DNA from: Sphingopyxis sp. LK2115
GTDB taxonomy: Bacteria; Pseudomonadota; Alphaproteobacteria; Sphingomonadales; Sphingomonadaceae
Length of the DNA stretch: 64,000 bases
Direction of reading: 5' to 3'
Assembly (NCBI RefSeq): GCF_014595975.1
Contig: NZ_JABWGQ010000017.1
Coordinates: 1 to 64,000 of the forward strand
The position numbers were made by a program, and so were the translations under genes. Below, one piece after another: positions 16,713 through 25,418 of the stretch. A model generated the notes under the pieces. The model made no database searches and was not told where the DNA came from. It was given only the letters and a program-made list of their open reading frames with translations. How positions within the stretch are numbered: the stretch's first letter is position 1; the number at the start of each line of letters is the position of its first letter.

Positions 16713-17204
16713 CTATCTCCTTGTCAGCGTCACAAAGCTGTAGGCGGGCCGCCCGCCTTCGCCCGCGGGCTGGTCGGCGCGCGCGACCTCCCGCCACAGG
16801 GCGGGGTCGGGATAGTCGATCGCCGCGTCGCCCGCGGGTTCCAGTGCAACCTCGGTCAACTCGATCCGGTCGGCGAGCGGCAGGAACAGGCGATAGATTT
16901 CGGCGCCGCCGATCACCATCACATGCGGTGCATTGGCGAGCTTCAGCGCTTCCTCGACGCTTGCGGCGGGTTCGGCGCCCTCGTCCTGCCAATCGGGATC
17001 GCGCGTCAGGACGATGTGGCGGCGCCCTTCGAGCACCGCGGGCAGGCTGTCGAATGTCTTGCGCCCCATGATCATCGGGCGGCCCATGGTGAGCTGTTTG
17101 AACCGGCGGAGGTCGGCGGGCAGGTGCCAGGGCATCCGGCCGTTCGCGCCGATCACGCCATTGGCCGCGCGCGCGAGGATCAGCGTGATTTCGGGGCGGT
17201 TCAT
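16713..17204 (-). CDS. folA: Dihydrofolate reductase
   Basis: A 163-residue NADPH-dependent enzyme regenerating tetrahydrofolate. Visible are ILARAANGVIGANGRMPWHLPADLRRFK with the Trp and Asp of the active site, the cofactor segment MIMGRKTFDSLP and VIGGAEIYRLFLP. The ATG at 17204 gives the standard N-terminus (MNRPEITLILAR) and overlaps the purK stop by four bases. A second folate gene, folD, lies at 54.3-55.2 kb. Confidence 0.95.
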   Translation of the reverse strand: MNRPEITLILARAANGVIGANGRMPWHLPADLRRFKQLTMGRPMIMGRKTFDSLPAVLEGRRHIVLTRDPDWQDEGAEPAASVEEALKLANAPHVMVIGGAEIYRLFLPLADRIELTEVALEPAGDAAIDYPDPALWREVARADQPAGEGGRPAYSFVTLTRR

Positions 17205-18286
17205 GCCGGTGTGGTTCCCGCCCCAAAGCCGACCCATGTGACATGGCCAAGCTTGCGGCCGTCGCGTACGTCCGCCTTGCCATAATGATGGACATGCGCC
17301 GCATCGTCGGCGAGCAGCTGCGGCACGCTTTCAATCGCGGCGCCGATCAGGTTGCGCATCGTGACGGGCAGAAGGGCCGTGTCGGTGCTGCCGAGCGGCA
17401 GGCCGGCGACGGCGCGGACATGATTTTCGAACTGGCTCGTCACCGCGCCTTCGATCGTCCAGTGGCCGCTGTTGTGAACGCGCGGCGCCATTTCGTTGAA
17501 TATCGGGCCATCGTCGGTGGCGAAAAACTCGCCGGTAAGCACGCCGACATAGTCGAGCTCGGCCGCGATCGCCGCCATCAACGCGCGCGCTTCCCCCTGT
17601 TGATCCAGCACATCGCGCGGCGGCGGCAGGCTGGAACTTGCAAGAATGCCGTTCGCATGGACGTTGACCGGGCTGTCCCAGAAGCGGACCTCGCCGTCGA
17701 TCCCGCGCACGAGGATCACCGAAAACTCGTGCGCGAAGGTTACAAAGCCTTCGAGCACGGCCGCATGGCGGCCGATCGCATCCCATGCGGCATCGGCGTC
17801 GGCGGCGGTGGCGAGGCGCGCCTGCCCCTTGCCGTCATAGCCCATGCGCACGGTTTTCAGGATCGCGGGAACGCCGATTTCGGCCAGCGCCGTGTCCAGC
17901 GCCGCGCGGTCGGGCACCGCGGCAAAGGGCGCGGGGTGACCGCCCAGCCGCGCGACGAAACGCTTTTCGGCAAGGCGATCCTGCGCGATTTCCAGCGCCG
18001 CGGCACCGGGGCGCACCGCGACATGCCCCGACAGAAAGCGCACGGTGTCGACGGGGACATTTTCAAACTCGAGCGTGACGACGTCGCACGCCGCGGCAAA
18101 GGCGGCGAGGCGCGGTTCGTCATCCCACGCCGCGCGGCTATGCGCTGCCGCGACATCGGCGGCGACGCTTTCGGCGTCGGGGGCATAGATGTGGACGCGG
18201 TAGCCGAGCTGCGCCGCGGCAACGGCCAGCATCCGGCCGAGCTGACCGCCGCCCAGGATGCCGATCGTCGAGCCGGGAGACAGCAA
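17201..18286 (-). CDS. purK: N5-carboxyaminoimidazole ribonucleotide synthetase (ATPase subunit)
   Basis: A 361-residue ATP-grasp enzyme that carboxylates AIR with bicarbonate in purine synthesis, feeding PurE. The N-terminus GSTIGILGGGQLGRMLA, the mid-region LEFENVPVDTVRFL and the ATP-grasp core (LKTVRMGYDGKGQ, GEFFATDDG, FNEMAPRVHNSGHWTIEGA) are clear. No in-frame ATG fits. I place the start at TTG 18286, with GAGGG eight bases before it and four bases between it and the purE stop. The open frame continuing to 18439 lies inside purE and is not protein-like. Confidence 0.95.
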   Translation of the reverse strand: MLSPGSTIGILGGGQLGRMLAVAAAQLGYRVHIYAPDAESVAADVAAAHSRAAWDDEPRLAAFAAACDVVTLEFENVPVDTVRFLSGHVAVRPGAAALEIAQDRLAEKRFVARLGGHPAPFAAVPDRAALDTALAEIGVPAILKTVRMGYDGKGQARLATAADADAAWDAIGRHAAVLEGFVTFAHEFSVILVRGIDGEVRFWDSPVNVHANGILASSSLPPPRDVLDQQGEARALMAAIAAELDYVGVLTGEFFATDDGPIFNEMAPRVHNSGHWTIEGAVTSQFENHVRAVAGLPLGSTDTALLPVTMRNLIGAAIESVPQLLADDAAHVHHYGKADVRDGRKLGHVTWVGFGAGTTPA

Positions 18287-18290
18287 GCGG

Positions 18291-18800
18291 TCAGCCCTCG
18301 CGAACGGGCGTTGGCGCGACGTCCGCGGTCTGCGCGTCGCGCCAGGCGTCGAGCCTGTCCGCGAGCGCGGCATCCGCGTTCGCGAGCAGCGCAGCGGCGA
18401 AAAGCCCGGCGTTGGTTGCGCCCGCCTTGCCGATCGCAAAGGTCGCGACAGGGATGCCGCCGGGCATCTGGACGATCGAATAAAGGCTGTCGACGCCCGA
18501 CAGCGCCGACGACTGGACGGGGACGCCGAGGACCGGCACGCGCGTCATCGCCGCGACCATGCCGGGCAGGTGCGCGGCGCCGCCCGCACCCGCGATGATG
18601 GCTTTCAGCCCGCGCGCCGCCGCGCCCTTCGCATAGGCGACGAGGCGGTCGGGGGTTCGGTGCGCGGAGACAATCTGGACCTCGTGGGCGATCCCCAATT
18701 CTTCAAGGATCTGGACCGCATGCGCCATGGTCGGCCAGTCCGACTGGCTGCCCATGATGACGCCCACGCTCACCTCGGCCTGCGGCGCACTGTCGCCCAT
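18291..18800 (-). CDS. purE: N5-carboxyaminoimidazole ribonucleotide mutase
   Basis: A 169-residue class I PurE. The motif [14 protein letters not shown], then SAHRTPDRL with its catalytic His, and [16 protein letters not shown] define the active site. It moves the carboxylate from N5 to C4 of the purine precursor. The start at 18800 is supported by AAGGAGG seven bases upstream; an in-frame ATG at 18833 has no such site. It leads the minus-strand block that runs on through purK, folA, the M19 peptidase, ribF, ileS and lspA. Confidence 0.95.
   Translation of the reverse strand: MGDSAPQAEVSVGVIMGSQSDWPTMAHAVQILEELGIAHEVQIVSAHRTPDRLVAYAKGAAARGLKAIIAGAGGAAHLPGMVAAMTRVPVLGVPVQSSALSGVDSLYSIVQMPGGIPVATFAIGKAGATNAGLFAAALLANADAALADRLDAWRDAQTADVAPTPVREG
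18295..18299 (-). promoter_or_regulatory. Ribosome binding site that decides the purK TTG start
   Basis: GAGGG on the minus strand, eight bases before TTG at 18286 and just ahead of the purE TGA. No in-frame ATG is available nearby. Confidence 0.6.
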
Positions 18801-18957
18801 CCCGATCCCTCCTTGTGCGGGCGGCCGGTCCATCGGTGAATCGCCGCCGCCCTCCCCCTAGCGGCAAGGTTGCGCGCGGGCAACGCCGCCCGTTTCGCAA
18901 ATCCCTGCTGCCGCGTTTACCGATTGGTATCAAGTCGCGGCTAGGGTTACCGTCATC

Positions 18958-19653
18958 ATGTTCGTCGACATCCCGTCGGCGGACGTCAAGGCACGCCGGG
19001 GACAAGGCATGGACAGCGTAGGGGGGGCACGGATCGCGGTTGACCAGTTTACCGCCGTTTCCGTCGACTCCATCGAGGATCAGCTGCGCGAACTGCGCCG
19101 GGAACGCGACGCGCTGCGTCGCGAGAATCGCGTGCTCAAGATCGCGGTCGCCGAACTGGAACGCGTGTCCGAACGCGACACGCTGACCCCCCTGTTCAAC
19201 CGCCGCTATTTCCTGACCGCAATCCATCATCGCATGGCGCGTTTCGAACGCCACGCCGAACGTGCCGCGGTGGTGTTCGTCGACGTCAACCAGCTCAAAT
19301 ATATCAACGACAATTTCGGTCACGCCGCAGGCGATTTCGCGCTGATGGAAATCGCAAAGCGCCTCGCCGCCTCGATCCGCGCAACCGACGTCGCGGCACG
19401 CATCGGCGGTGACGAGTTCGGCCTTATTCTCGACCAGTCGACCGAGGAAGGCGCGCGCGCCCAGGTCGAACGGCTGCGCAGCGTGCTCGCCGCAACGCCC
19501 GCGCATTATGACGGGCATGACATCGCGCTGTCGGCCTGTTTCGGTGTCGCCATGCTGCAAATGGGCATGACCGAATCCGACATATTGGCCGCCGCCGACC
19601 GCGACATGTACAAGAGCAAGCAACGGCAGGGCGCCCCTGCGGGTCACCGCTAA
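18958..19653 (+). CDS. GGDEF-domain protein, probable diguanylate cyclase
   Basis: A 231-residue soluble protein. After about 35 unassigned residues comes a heptad-rich helix (IEDQLRELRRERDALRREN), likely a dimerising coiled coil, then one GGDEF domain. The domain has DTLTPLFNRRYFL, VFVDVNQLKYINDNFGHAAGD and the active loop RIGGDEFGLIL, so it should make c-di-GMP. No inhibitory RxxD lies clearly upstream of the loop. The sensory input is unknown. An alternative start at 19009 would trim the N-terminus. Confidence 0.88.
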   Translation: MFVDIPSADVKARRGQGMDSVGGARIAVDQFTAVSVDSIEDQLRELRRERDALRRENRVLKIAVAELERVSERDTLTPLFNRRYFLTAIHHRMARFERHAERAAVVFVDVNQLKYINDNFGHAAGDFALMEIAKRLAASIRATDVAARIGGDEFGLILDQSTEEGARAQVERLRSVLAATPAHYDGHDIALSACFGVAMLQMGMTESDILAAADRDMYKSKQRQGAPAGHR

Positions 19654-19705
19654 CGCGACCTTAACCAAAAGCGCGCATCGTCATGCCCGAAGCAGGGGGT
19701 GGACG

Positions 19706-20035
19706 ATGCAGACCCAGACCGACGCATATATCGACATCCAGAACCGCATCACCGGACAGATCGGCGCGCTGGCCGAAGCCTTGCCGCATTGCGCGCTCGC
19801 GCAGATCGTGCAGGGGATCGACGACATTCGCTGCCTCGCGCGCGACCATGGCTTTGCCGCGGTCGAAACGCTGGCAAGCCGGCTCGAATCGGCGGTCGCA
19901 GGGGGCGGCTACCGCGCCGCGATCCTGACCTATCTCGACGCGATGAGCGACGCGGTGCAGGCGCCGCGCGGGCCGATGCCCGCCGCGATGCATGAAGCCT
20001 GGCTCGCGTCGGTCGCAACGCGGCTCGGCCATTGA
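19706..20035 (+). CDS. Hypothetical helical protein of 109 residues
   Basis: A soluble, mostly helical protein (MQTQTDAYIDIQNRITGQIG to the end WLASVATRLGH) with no recognised domain. Its length and amphipathic helices would suit a four-helix bundle such as an Hpt-like adaptor, but there is no clear phospho-His motif, so this is speculation. A G-rich stretch (GGGGGTGG) precedes the ATG. It follows the GGDEF gene by 52 bases on the same strand, which may mean co-transcription. Confidence 0.6.
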   Translation: MQTQTDAYIDIQNRITGQIGALAEALPHCALAQIVQGIDDIRCLARDHGFAAVETLASRLESAVAGGGYRAAILTYLDAMSDAVQAPRGPMPAAMHEAWLASVATRLGH

Positions 20036-20068
20036 CGCCGGACGGCTGACACCGCACATCCCGCCGTC

Positions 20069-20635
20069 ATGGACGCAATCATGTTCGCGCTGGTGGCGGT
20101 GCTGCTCGCCAATACCGACGGGCGCAGCGGAACAGCGCTCGGACAGCTCCTCATCGCGAGATCCGATCGGCGCGTCACCGTCGGCATTACCTTCGCCGCC
20201 TTCCTCGTCAACGCGATCGTCGCGGCGTTCGCGGGATCGATCGCCAACCGGATGATCGGACCCGGCATTGCGGCGCTGTTCGTCGCGCTGGCGCTGCTTT
20301 CGGCCGCCGTCGCGCTTGTGTGGCGGACGACAGCCAAGGGCGCCGGGCAGCTCGTCGAAGCTTCGGCGACCGAACTTGCTATACTGATGCTCATGCGGCA
20401 GTTCGGCGACCGCAGCCATTTCCTGATCGGCGCGCTCGCGGCGACAAGCGGGGCGGGGCAATGGGCCGCGGCGGGCGGGCTCGTTGGCTGGACGCTTTCG
20501 ATGCTCCCCTTCCTTGCCTTCGGGCCTGCGCTCGCCGAGCAGCGCGCCGCGCGGCTGCTCCGCTGGGCGGCGGCGGCGGTCCTGGCCCTGTGGGGAATCC
20601 GCACGGCGCTCGGCGCGTTCGGATTGATCGGATAG
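20069..20635 (+). CDS. Gdt1/UPF0016-like membrane protein with degenerate motifs
   Basis: A 188-residue protein with about six membrane helices in two halves. The Gdt1/TMEM165 family, implicated in Mn2+ or Ca2+ transport, carries a Glu-x-Gly-Asp-(Lys/Arg)-(Ser/Thr) motif in each half. Here the second half has QFGDRSHFLIGALAA, with Gln in place of Glu, and the first has NTDGRSGTALG, more changed still. The layout fits the family while the metal-binding acids are reduced. It may be a divergent transporter or a non-transporting relative. It begins 33 bases after the hypothetical gene before it. Confidence 0.6.
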   Translation: MDAIMFALVAVLLANTDGRSGTALGQLLIARSDRRVTVGITFAAFLVNAIVAAFAGSIANRMIGPGIAALFVALALLSAAVALVWRTTAKGAGQLVEASATELAILMLMRQFGDRSHFLIGALAATSGAGQWAAAGGLVGWTLSMLPFLAFGPALAEQRAARLLRWAAAAVLALWGIRTALGAFGLIG

Positions 20636-20653
20636 AGTCGCGATGGCTTCATC

Positions 20654-20676
20654 CTTGATCGCTTTTGTCGATCAAG
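20654..20676. promoter_or_regulatory. Perfect 8-bp dyad upstream of dps
   Basis: CTTGATCG and CGATCAAG flank seven bases. It lies 73 bases before the dps start and after the preceding stop. No T run follows, so it may be an operator rather than a terminator. No known regulator motif was recognised. Confidence 0.4.
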
Positions 20677-20748
20677 CTCAGCCAAAGCGTCGATGGGAAA
20701 AATTGTCCGCCGTTCCTATATCGCATGGGTAACAGAAAGGATTCTCCC

Positions 20749-21201
20749 ATGTCCGACAAGAACACTCCCGCCGTCGCCGATGCGCTCAACGCGCTGCTCG
20801 CCGACAGCTTTGCACTCTATCTCAAGACGAAAAATTATCACTGGCACGTCCAGGGGCCGCGCTTTCGCGAGTTGCACCTGCTGTTCGACGAACAGGCGGC
20901 ACAGATTTTCGCGACGACCGACCTCATTGCCGAGCGTGTGCGCAAGAATGGCGCCGCGACGCTGCGGTCGATCGGCGACATCAGCCGTCGCGCGTCGATC
21001 CGCGACGATGATGCCGTCGGTGTGGATGCCGACGCGATGATCCGCAATCTTGCCGAGGACAACAAGCTGCTGCTCGCCCAGCTCAAGGACGTGAAAAAGG
21101 CCGCGGAGGCCGATGGCGACATTGCGACGAGCGGACTGGTCGACGGCTGGGCCGACGAGACGCAGCAGCGCATCTGGTTTCTGGAAGCGACGCTGGGATA
21201 G
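20749..21201 (+). CDS. dps: Dps-type DNA-binding ferritin
   Basis: A 150-residue mini-ferritin that forms a dodecamer, oxidises Fe2+ with hydrogen peroxide and shields DNA. The dimer-interface ferroxidase motif is visible in KNYHWHVQGPRFRELHLLFDEQ (His, then Asp and Glu). The C-terminus ends in DETQQRIWFLEATLG. The N-terminal tail is short with only one Lys, so DNA binding may be weak. ATG at 20749 has AAAGGA upstream; a TTG start further upstream was rejected. A TonB receptor gene follows on the same strand. Confidence 0.94.
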   Translation: MSDKNTPAVADALNALLADSFALYLKTKNYHWHVQGPRFRELHLLFDEQAAQIFATTDLIAERVRKNGAATLRSIGDISRRASIRDDDAVGVDADAMIRNLAEDNKLLLAQLKDVKKAAEADGDIATSGLVDGWADETQQRIWFLEATLG

Positions 21202-21453
21202 CGACGCGCGCCCCTGATGGCCGGTCGGGCCAGCTGCTCCTGCTTGCGGCAAAGCCATCGGGAGGCGGCGGCGCGAAGCGCCGACCGCGTCGCCATGGTG
21301 CCGACATGGTTGCCCCGAAAGTGCAGCAATTGCGCAACACTGCTGACACGAACGTCAGCGGCGCGGCGCTTGATCGTTGACCCTGCGCCCCGCGCGCGGC
21401 AACGGCGACGGATATTTTCTACCCGCCAGCTTTGCTTTCACAAAGGACCGGTC

Positions 21454-23721
21454 ATGCGCCATCTTCCTTCCGCCCTTGCCATGAGCTTCGCCCTCGCCGC
21501 CGGCGCGGCCACCCCCGCCGCCGCGCAGGAGGCTTCGGCCATCCCCGCCGCCGAAGCCGATAGCGGCCTTGGCGACATCGTCGTCACCGCGCAGCGCCGC
21601 GAGGAAAGCCTGCAGGACGTCCCCGTGTCCGTCAGCGTGCTGTCGGGCGACACGCTCGGCGCGATCACATCGACGGGTTCCGACATCCGCGCGCTCGCCG
21701 GCCGCGTCCCCAGCCTCAATATCGAAAGCTCCTATGGCCGCTCCTTTCCCCGCTTCTATATCCGCGGGCTCGGCAACACCGACTTCGACCTTAACGCGTC
21801 GCAGCCGGTCAGCCTTGTTTATGACGAGGTCGTGCTCGAAAACCCGATCCTCAAGGGCTTTCCGATCTTCGACCTCGACCGCGTCGAGGTGCTGCGCGGA
21901 CCGCAGGGCACGCTCTTCGGCCGCAACACGCCCGCGGGCATCGTCAAGTTCGACACGGTGAAGCCCGGCAAGACCGGCGGCTATGCGCGCGTCAGCTATG
22001 GCCGCTATGGCACCAGCCAGGTTGAAGTGGCGGCGGGCGCCGCCGACGACAATGGCTTTTCGGTGCGCCTGTCGGGCCTTTATCAGCATCGCGACAATTG
22101 GGTCGACAATATCGCGACCACGAAGAAGGACGATCTCGGCGGCTATGACGACATCGCCGCGCGGCTTCAGCTGCAATATGAAAACGGTCCCTTCACCGGC
22201 CGCGTGACGGGACAGGTCCGCGTCTTCGACGGCTCGGCGATCATCTTTCGCGCCAATACGCAGCTGCCCGGCAGCAACAGCCTGGTCGGCCTCGGCGGCG
22301 CGGGCACCGAATTCGAGCGCGACAAGGTGTGGCAGGACGCGATCAACTTCCAGAAGCTCAACACCTATAATGCCGCGCTCAATCTCGAATATGATTTCGG
22401 CGCGGTGACCGCTTATTCGATCACGTCCTACTGGAACGGCAATTTCAAGAGCCGCGGCGACATCGACGGCGGCTTCGGCGCGGTTTTCCTTCCCGTATCG
22501 GGGCCGGGGCTCATCCCCTTTGCGGCGCAGAGCCAGGACAATGTCCCCAGCCTCGACCAGTTTACGCAGGAAATCCGCGTCGCCTCGAACAACAGCGGCG
22601 GGCTCGGTTACCAGTTCGGCGTCTTTTATTTCGATGAAGGGCTCGACATCACCAGCTTCGATTTCGGTGGCCCGACCGATGCGACGCCCGCGGCGATCGC
22701 GGTGCAGCGGCAGGACAGCGAAGCCTATGGCATCTTCGGGTCGGTCAATTATGCGTTCGAGGGCGGGCTGACGCTTCAGGCCGGTGCGCGCTACAACCAC
22801 GACCGCCGCGACTTCGTCGCCGCGCGCCCGGTCGAAACGCGCCCCGATTTCGTCGTCAACCCGAACACGCCGGTTCCGCCGCAGGCGGCGCGCGTCAAGG
22901 GCAAGCTGCTGACGTGGGACGCCAGCGCGACCTGGGAAGCGTCGGACGCCGTCACCTTCTACGCCCGCGTCGCGCGCGGCTATCGCGCGCCGTCGGTGCA
23001 GGGCCGCCTCACCTTCTCGCGCGTGATTTCGACCGCCGATCAGGAAGAAACGATGTCCTATGAAGCGGGGATCAAGACCGCATTCCTGGACGACCGCGTG
23101 CGCTTCAACCTCACCGGCTATTATTTCGATACCAAGGATCTTCAACTGACCGCGGTGGGCGGCACGGCGAATGTCGCCAGCCTGCTCAACGTCGACGCCA
23201 AGGGCCATGGGATCGAAGCCGAGTTGCAGGCGGCGCCCGCGCGCGGACTGACCTTCAGCGTCGGCGGCGCGTGGAACGTCGCCGAAATCGACGACGCCAA
23301 TGCCTTTGTCGCGGGCTGCGGCTCGGCGACGCCATGCACCGTGCTCGACCCGCAGCGTCCGGGGAGCCCTGGCATCTTCTCGATCGACGGCAACCAGCTG
23401 CCGCAGTCGCCGAAGTGGACGCTCAACGCGACCGCGGGCTATGAAATCCCCGTCGGCGACGGCGCCATCTATGCCTTCACCGACTGGTATTACCGCTCGA
23501 AGGTGCAGTTCTTCCTCTATCGCTCGGTCGAGTTTTCGGACGACAAGATGGTCGAGGGCGGGCTGCGCGTCGGATACCGCACCGACCGCTTCGACGTCGC
23601 GGCCTTCGTGCGCAACATCACCAATGATGAATCGCCGACCGGCGGCATCGATTTAAATAACCTCACCAGCTATGTCAACGAACCCCGCATCTGGGGCGTC
23701 GAGGCGGGCGTGAAGTTCTGA
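21454..23721 (+). CDS. TonB-dependent outer-membrane receptor
   Basis: A 755-residue receptor with a signal peptide ending TPAAAQ (about 26), a TonB box-like DIVVTAQRREESLQDVPVSV at about 44, a plug domain (RVPSLNIESSYGRSFPRFYIRGLG, VEVLRGPQGTLFGRN) and a 22-strand barrel ending in GVEAGVKF. The plug signature is of the catecholate-siderophore-like group, but sphingomonads use this type for many substrates and none can be named. ATG at 21454 has AAAGGA upstream. It follows dps, 252 bases apart, so shared iron or peroxide control is possible but not shown. Confidence 0.93.
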   Translation: MRHLPSALAMSFALAAGAATPAAAQEASAIPAAEADSGLGDIVVTAQRREESLQDVPVSVSVLSGDTLGAITSTGSDIRALAGRVPSLNIESSYGRSFPRFYIRGLGNTDFDLNASQPVSLVYDEVVLENPILKGFPIFDLDRVEVLRGPQGTLFGRNTPAGIVKFDTVKPGKTGGYARVSYGRYGTSQVEVAAGAADDNGFSVRLSGLYQHRDNWVDNIATTKKDDLGGYDDIAARLQLQYENGPFTGRVTGQVRVFDGSAIIFRANTQLPGSNSLVGLGGAGTEFERDKVWQDAINFQKLNTYNAALNLEYDFGAVTAYSITSYWNGNFKSRGDIDGGFGAVFLPVSGPGLIPFAAQSQDNVPSLDQFTQEIRVASNNSGGLGYQFGVFYFDEGLDITSFDFGGPTDATPAAIAVQRQDSEAYGIFGSVNYAFEGGLTLQAGARYNHDRRDFVAARPVETRPDFVVNPNTPVPPQAARVKGKLLTWDASATWEASDAVTFYARVARGYRAPSVQGRLTFSRVISTADQEETMSYEAGIKTAFLDDRVRFNLTGYYFDTKDLQLTAVGGTANVASLLNVDAKGHGIEAELQAAPARGLTFSVGGAWNVAEIDDANAFVAGCGSATPCTVLDPQRPGSPGIFSIDGNQLPQSPKWTLNATAGYEIPVGDGAIYAFTDWYYRSKVQFFLYRSVEFSDDKMVEGGLRVGYRTDRFDVAAFVRNITNDESPTGGIDLNNLTSYVNEPRIWGVEAGVKF

Positions 23722-23781
23722 CCATAAGGCTCCTCCCCGTGTCCGCCGGGCATGGGGAGCGAGTGCTTGCCGGAACGGGAT

Positions 23782-25188
23782 CTAGGCCACCGGCCCCACG
23801 CGCGGGTCGGGTTCCAGCCGGATCAGCGGGCGCGCCCGACCGGTCAGTTTCGCGACGAGGCGCGGCACCGGCGCGTTCGCCTGCGCCCAGTTCCAGTAGG
23901 CGACATAGGCCGGATCGCCGAGCAGATGCTTTTCCTCGGTCTTGGCGCGCCAGTAATAGATGCCGCTGACAAGACCCAGCAGCAGGACATTGCGCGCCGC
24001 CTCGGCCCAGCCGCCCGCAGTGACGAGGAAGGGCAGCGAACCGATCCACCAGGTCAGATTCTTCGCCACATAAGCGGGATGGCGGGTGAAGGCATAGGGG
24101 CCGTGGGTGATGATCCCGCGGTGCGTCAGGTTGGAAAAGCGGATGCCGAACGCCATCGTCGCCCAGCTGTAAACCCCGGTGAGCAGCACCAGCACAACCG
24201 CCCAGACGATCAGCAGGCCGTCGTGGCCCGCAAGCCAATGCCCCCAGTCGGCGCCATGGACCTGATAATCGAGCGGCCCGCCGCTCATCAGGATGAAGGG
24301 GGGGTAGCAGACCAGCGCCGCGACCCACGCCATGCCATAGGGGTTGGCGGTGCGGATATGCGCGTCGAGCGGCTTCAAGGTCAGGATATAGCCGACCGTC
24401 GCGATATGGACGTCGACCAGATAAAGCAGGTTGATCGCCCAGATGCCAGTCAGATAGGGGTTTGCCAGCACCTCCGACATCGGCACGGTGACGAGCGCCG
24501 AAAAATTGCCCGGCACGATCGACAGCATGAAGGCGGTGAAAAATCCCTTCACCGCCCAGGCGCGCAGATGATGGCCGATCGCATCGCCGTCGACGGGCTG
24601 ACCGGGCGCGATCAGCCAGCGTCCGAATTGCCAGCAACCGTCGCGCGGTTCGACCATGCGGCGGTCGAGCCACAATATATAGGGCACCGAGGCGAGCAGC
24701 AGCCAGGGCGCGACACTTTCGAGCAGTTTCATCGAAAAGGCGTAATTGCCCTCCCAATAATAGCGCATCGTCGCATAAACGAGCGCGATCAGCCCCCAGG
24801 TCGCCCAGAGTCCGGCGAGCTTGGTCAGGCTGATGTCGAGCGTGTCGCGCCACGGGCGCCGCAATGCCCAGTCGATCCCCGTCGACGGATTGCGATGCAC
24901 CTTGTCGACGAACAGCGACCACAGCACCATCGGCACGCCGCAGGCAAGCACGCTGGCGACGGCCGAATTGGGTCCGCTCATCGGCCCGCGCATTCCCCAG
25001 TCGATCCCCAGAAAGCGGGCGATGTCGGGCGCGAAACGCGCGAGCAAAAGATAGGCGAGAAGCCCCGCCAGTCCGACAAGGCCGACCCCCGCGCTGACCG
25101 CCGAACGCGGCCGCGCAGGCGTCGGCACGACGGAATCGCTGGCCGATTCGGCCGCGCTGATCGGAACGGATTCGGCCATGATATTCAC
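23782..25188 (-). CDS. Large membrane protein with C-terminal ICMT/PEMT-like methyltransferase region
   Basis: A 468-residue protein with some ten membrane helices. The last 130 residues match isoprenylcysteine carboxyl methyltransferase or phospholipid methyltransferase type enzymes: GIITHGPYAFTRHPAYVAKNLTWW, then EEKHLLGDPAYVAYW, which form the SAM site. The N-terminal 320 residues are an extra membrane domain not seen in 150-200 residue ICMTs. I do not recognise it. The start is GTG at 25188, supported by AAGGA seven bases before it; ATG at 25179 is possible. Substrate may be a lipid or lipid-linked compound (inference). Confidence 0.75.
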   Translation of the reverse strand: MNIMAESVPISAAESASDSVVPTPARPRSAVSAGVGLVGLAGLLAYLLLARFAPDIARFLGIDWGMRGPMSGPNSAVASVLACGVPMVLWSLFVDKVHRNPSTGIDWALRRPWRDTLDISLTKLAGLWATWGLIALVYATMRYYWEGNYAFSMKLLESVAPWLLLASVPYILWLDRRMVEPRDGCWQFGRWLIAPGQPVDGDAIGHHLRAWAVKGFFTAFMLSIVPGNFSALVTVPMSEVLANPYLTGIWAINLLYLVDVHIATVGYILTLKPLDAHIRTANPYGMAWVAALVCYPPFILMSGGPLDYQVHGADWGHWLAGHDGLLIVWAVVLVLLTGVYSWATMAFGIRFSNLTHRGIITHGPYAFTRHPAYVAKNLTWWIGSLPFLVTAGGWAEAARNVLLLGLVSGIYYWRAKTEEKHLLGDPAYVAYWNWAQANAPVPRLVAKLTGRARPLIRLEPDPRVGPVA

Positions 25189-25418
25189 CGCTTATCCTTA
25201 GCCAAAATTGGTAAGCAAGCCGTCAATGAAGACCGCCGATTCGCCGGCCATGACCCGTCAGATCGGCAGCGTTCCGGCGTGTTGACACCGTTCACCGCAC
25301 GTTGGTTTCGATTCACCCCGACTCCGCGCGCAAAGATTCGCCTGGGCCCGTGCGCCCTGTTAATGCGCGCAACAATCGGGGCGGAGGGCTCCAAGAACAA
25401 ACAAGATGGGGTCGCCAC

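Noticed and set aside
23725-23760. CTCCCCGTG / CATGGGGAG hairpin after the first TonB receptor
   Set aside because: A stem can be drawn with one wobble pair, but no T tract follows on either side, so I do not call it a terminator.
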